Shown one piece after another: positions 7,069 through 9,059 of a DNA stretch of 9,059 nt. The position numbers and the translations under genes are program-made. Source of the stretch: Bifidobacterium breve. Its GTDB lineage: Bacteria > Actinomycetota > Actinomycetes > UBA12327. The stretch is from positions 1 to 9,059 of the forward strand of contig CALQPL010000024.1 in NCBI GenBank assembly GCA_943332445.1, written 5' to 3'. Every line of letters begins with the position of its first letter. The stretch's first letter is position 1. The notes beneath the pieces are model-generated. The model made no database searches, had not been told where the DNA came from, and saw only the letters and a program-made list of their open reading frames with translations.

Positions 7069-8459
7069 GACTTACCACCGCCCACGAGGGCTTGCGCGAC
7101 GACTTCGAGTCCGATGCCGCGTGAGGCCTTGATCAAAACCACATCTCCTGGTTGTGCAAGTTCGAGTGCTTTACGAATGGCCAACGGGGCGTCGTCAACT
7201 CGGCTGATCACGTCTGGTGACACACCAGCGGACACCGCACCGCTTTCAATCTGTTCCGCCACTGAACCTACCGCGATTACCCACGCTGGAGCCGCTTTAG
7301 CAACGGCAGTTCCTAATTCCACATGAGCTGGCCCCGATTGATTTCCCAGTTCGAGCATCTCGCCGACAACAATTCCTAATCTCCGGCCGTTGGCAATATC
7401 TGCCGCGGCAAGTAAGGCGGCTTGCATCGAGTCTGGATTGGCGTTGTAGGCATCGTTGATGACCGTTACATCGTTCGCGCCCTGCTCGACTTGCATTCGC
7501 CACGGACTGCGCGGACCTGCTTGACTCAGAGCCTCGGCTACCGCACGAGGGCTGATTCCGATCGAGATCGCGGTGGCAGCCACTGCCAAAGCGTTGGATA
7601 CCTGGTGCCGTCCGGCGACCTTCAGCGCGACGTGCTCACTCGCCAAGCCGGAAATGCGCACATCAAACTGCGCGCACCCATCCGCCCCAACAATCACGTT
7701 TTCAGCGCGCACGAGCGCATCACCTGAGTCGCCAAAGTAGACACAGCGAGCCTGTGTCAGAGCTGTCATGGCTCGCACGCGATCGTCGTCGCTATTGAGA
7801 ACAGCAATTCCATCCGACGGCAATGTTGCGACGACTTCGGATTTTGCTCTCGCCGTAGTTTCGAGGTCGCCGAACTCCCCTAGATGAGCCGCGCCTACGT
7901 TCAAAACTATGCCGACTTTTGGTTGCGCAATAGAACACAACAACGCAAGGTGCCCTACTCCGCGTGCACCCATTTCCAACACCAGATACTTCGTATTCAG
8001 ATTCGCTCGCAAAACGGTCAGCGGAAAGCCCAGCTCATTGTTGAAGGACCCCGGCGGTGCAACTGTTTCACCAGCGGCTTCTAGAACGCTGGCCAACAAG
8101 TCCTTGGTCGACGTTTTTCCAGAAGACCCGGTCAAGCCAATGATGGTGCAGGTTGAGGTCAGCGCTTGTGCATTGTGCCGAGCTAGTGCCGACACCGCTT
8201 CCAACATGTCGCTCACCACAATGTGCGGGCCAGCGACCTGCCGAGTCACTAACGAAAGCGCCGCTCCGTTGCTCCTGGCTTGGTCGACGAAGTCATGACC
8301 GTCGAGGGTTTCACCCTCAAAGGCAACAAACAGGTCACCGGGTGAAAGATCTCGCGAATCAATTCGAGCAATGCCTGTCACCACTAATTGCGGATCGGTC
8401 CCCTGACCCAGTCGTCCCTGAGTAATCGAAACAATCTCAGCAGCTGTTAGGGCAATCAC
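7065..8459 (-). CDS. murF: UDP-MurNAc-tripeptide:D-Ala-D-Ala ligase MurF
   Basis: A complete 464-residue Mur ligase, a usual length for MurF. Known role: cytoplasmic ATP-dependent joining of D-Ala-D-Ala to UDP-MurNAc-tripeptide, giving the pentapeptide precursor used by MraY. Visible features are an N-terminal substrate domain (about 1-100, with SRDLSPGDLFVAFEGE at 35-50) and the P-loop TGSSGKTST (110-118). These are followed by NNELG (140-144), LEMGARGVGHL (161-171) and NVGAAHLGEFG (187-197). GRHQVSNALA (283-292) marks the end of the central ATPase domain. The C-terminal domain carries INDAYNANPDSM (334-345), GEMLELG (366-372) and KASRGIGLE (444-452). The NNELG and DAYNANP motifs separate MurF from MurC, MurD and MurE. 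The start is GTG at 8459-8457, which overlaps the murE TAG stop by one base (TAGTG). Only a weak GGGTGG-like sequence precedes it, so translation is probably coupled to murE. Its TGA overlaps the mraY GTG by four bases. Confidence 0.97.
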   Translation of the reverse strand: MIALTAAEIVSITQGRLGQGTDPQLVVTGIARIDSRDLSPGDLFVAFEGETLDGHDFVDQARSNGAALSLVTRQVAGPHIVVSDMLEAVSALARHNAQALTSTCTIIGLTGSSGKTSTKDLLASVLEAAGETVAPPGSFNNELGFPLTVLRANLNTKYLVLEMGARGVGHLALLCSIAQPKVGIVLNVGAAHLGEFGDLETTARAKSEVVATLPSDGIAVLNSDDDRVRAMTALTQARCVYFGDSGDALVRAENVIVGADGCAQFDVRISGLASEHVALKVAGRHQVSNALAVAATAISIGISPRAVAEALSQAGPRSPWRMQVEQGANDVTVINDAYNANPDSMQAALLAAADIANGRRLGIVVGEMLELGNQSGPAHVELGTAVAKAAPAWVIAVGSVAEQIESGAVSAGVSPDVISRVDDAPLAIRKALELAQPGDVVLIKASRGIGLEVVAQALVGGGKS

Positions 8460-9059
8460 TACGCACCACCCAGGGCGCGGTGCAGCGCGACGCGATCGTC
8501 GAAGGGCGCAACAATTCCGGAGAGTTCCTGACCGGTTTCATGTCCCTTGCCCAAGACCGCGACGATCCCATCTGGACCAGCCACGTCGACTGCTTGTTGG
8601 ATGGCGGCTTGACGATCAGCCACATTGACTAAAGAAGCTGACGCGTTGGCACTTGCAGCGCCTGCCATAACCGCCGCACGGATGACAGCTGGGTCTTCAC
8701 TTCGCGGATTGTCGTCGGTGATCACCACGACATCGGCCCACCGAGCCGCCGCAGCTCCCATCAACGGACGCTTGAGTGCATCACGGTCGCCACCACAACC
8801 AATGACTACGACCAACTTGCGCTGGCTGCCAGCTAAAGAGCGCAACTCGGACACAACCTGCTCAACCGCATCGGGGGTATGCGCGTAATCAACAAAACCT
8901 GCAATGGCATTTCCCTCAACCTGAACAGACTCAAGACGTCCAGGGACACTGCTCAGTGAGGCAATACCTGCGATGGCTAAATCCGCACTGACTCCAACAC
9001 TTACTGCTAACTGCTGAGCCAGGACTGCATTGAGCACATTCCATGATCCGGCCAACTGA
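8459..9059 (-). CDS. murE: UDP-MurNAc-tripeptide synthetase MurE, C-terminal part (5' end beyond the window)
   Basis: This is the 3' part of a Mur ligase gene; the reading frame stays open to the window edge, so the TTG near 9055 is not the true start. About 200 C-terminal residues are visible, while full MurE proteins are near 500, so the N-terminal UDP-substrate domain and the ATP-binding P-loop lie outside. The fragment begins in the ligase motif LAGSWNVLNA at the end of the central domain. It continues into the C-terminal ligase domain with VDYAHTPDAVEQ (fragment residues 55-66), GCGGDRDALKRPLMG (86-100), DDNPRSEDP (114-122) and GKGHETGQE (169-177). Known of the family: MurE adds the third stem residue to UDP-MurNAc-L-Ala-D-Glu in the cytoplasm using ATP. 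The DNPR form of the motif is typical of enzymes that select meso-diaminopimelate, whereas lysine-adding enzymes usually lack this Arg. Its TAG stop shares one base with the murF GTG start. The identity is firm; the diamino acid choice is an inference from the motif. Confidence 0.95.
   Translation of the reverse strand, partial: QLAGSWNVLNAVLAQQLAVSVGVSADLAIAGIASLSSVPGRLESVQVEGNAIAGFVDYAHTPDAVEQVVSELRSLAGSQRKLVVVIGCGGDRDALKRPLMGAAAARWADVVVITDDNPRSEDPAVIRAAVMAGAASANASASLVNVADRQAAIQQAVDVAGPDGIVAVLGKGHETGQELSGIVAPFDDRVALHRALGGA

Noticed and set aside
7909..8298. Plus-strand open frame of 129 codons opposite murF
   Set aside because: It is antisense to the conserved P-loop region of murF, with composition typical of a complementary-strand shadow and no family resemblance.
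1..9059. A novel or mobile system (defence genes, insertion sequence, CRISPR, RNA genes)
   Set aside because: The window is filled by conserved dcw genes on one strand with no repeats, transposase, spacer array or tRNA/rRNA-like sequence recognised by eye.

Overview
The window is one continuous stretch of a bacterial division and cell wall (dcw) cluster, entirely on the minus strand. Read in the direction of transcription (high to low coordinates), the order is murE (3' part only), murF, mraY, murD, ftsW, murG, murC, ftsQ, then an 88-base non-coding stretch running to the window edge where ftsZ would be expected next. All eight products are recognised from family motifs, and none looks broken.

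The gene order, with ftsW between murD and murG and ftsQ directly after murC (no murB or ddl between them), together with actinobacterial-style motifs (MurG GGGTAGHVEPA and LPIGNGEQ, MurF TGSSGKTSTKD, MraY FLWWNAP), points to a moderately GC-rich member of the Actinomycetota. Genus cannot be decided from this sequence. The MurE fragment carries a DNPR motif, so the peptidoglycan stem peptide probably contains meso-diaminopimelate at position 3.

The genes form a single pathway. In the cytoplasm MurC adds L-Ala, MurD adds D-Glu, MurE adds the diamino acid and MurF adds D-Ala-D-Ala to UDP-MurNAc. MraY transfers the product to undecaprenyl phosphate (lipid I) and MurG adds GlcNAc (lipid II). FtsW polymerises lipid II at the septum, and FtsQ belongs to the divisome complex that controls septal synthesis. 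Every one of the seven gene junctions overlaps by 1 or 4 bases or abuts exactly (ATGA, GTGA, TAGTG, TGA-TTG), so the block is almost certainly one polycistronic, translationally coupled unit. No promoter or terminator is seen inside it.

I found no mobile element, RNA gene, CRISPR array or novel system. The points worth a second look are start-site choices (murD, murG), the unusually short cytoplasmic end of FtsQ, a two-cysteine loop in MraY, and the short non-coding stretch after ftsQ.
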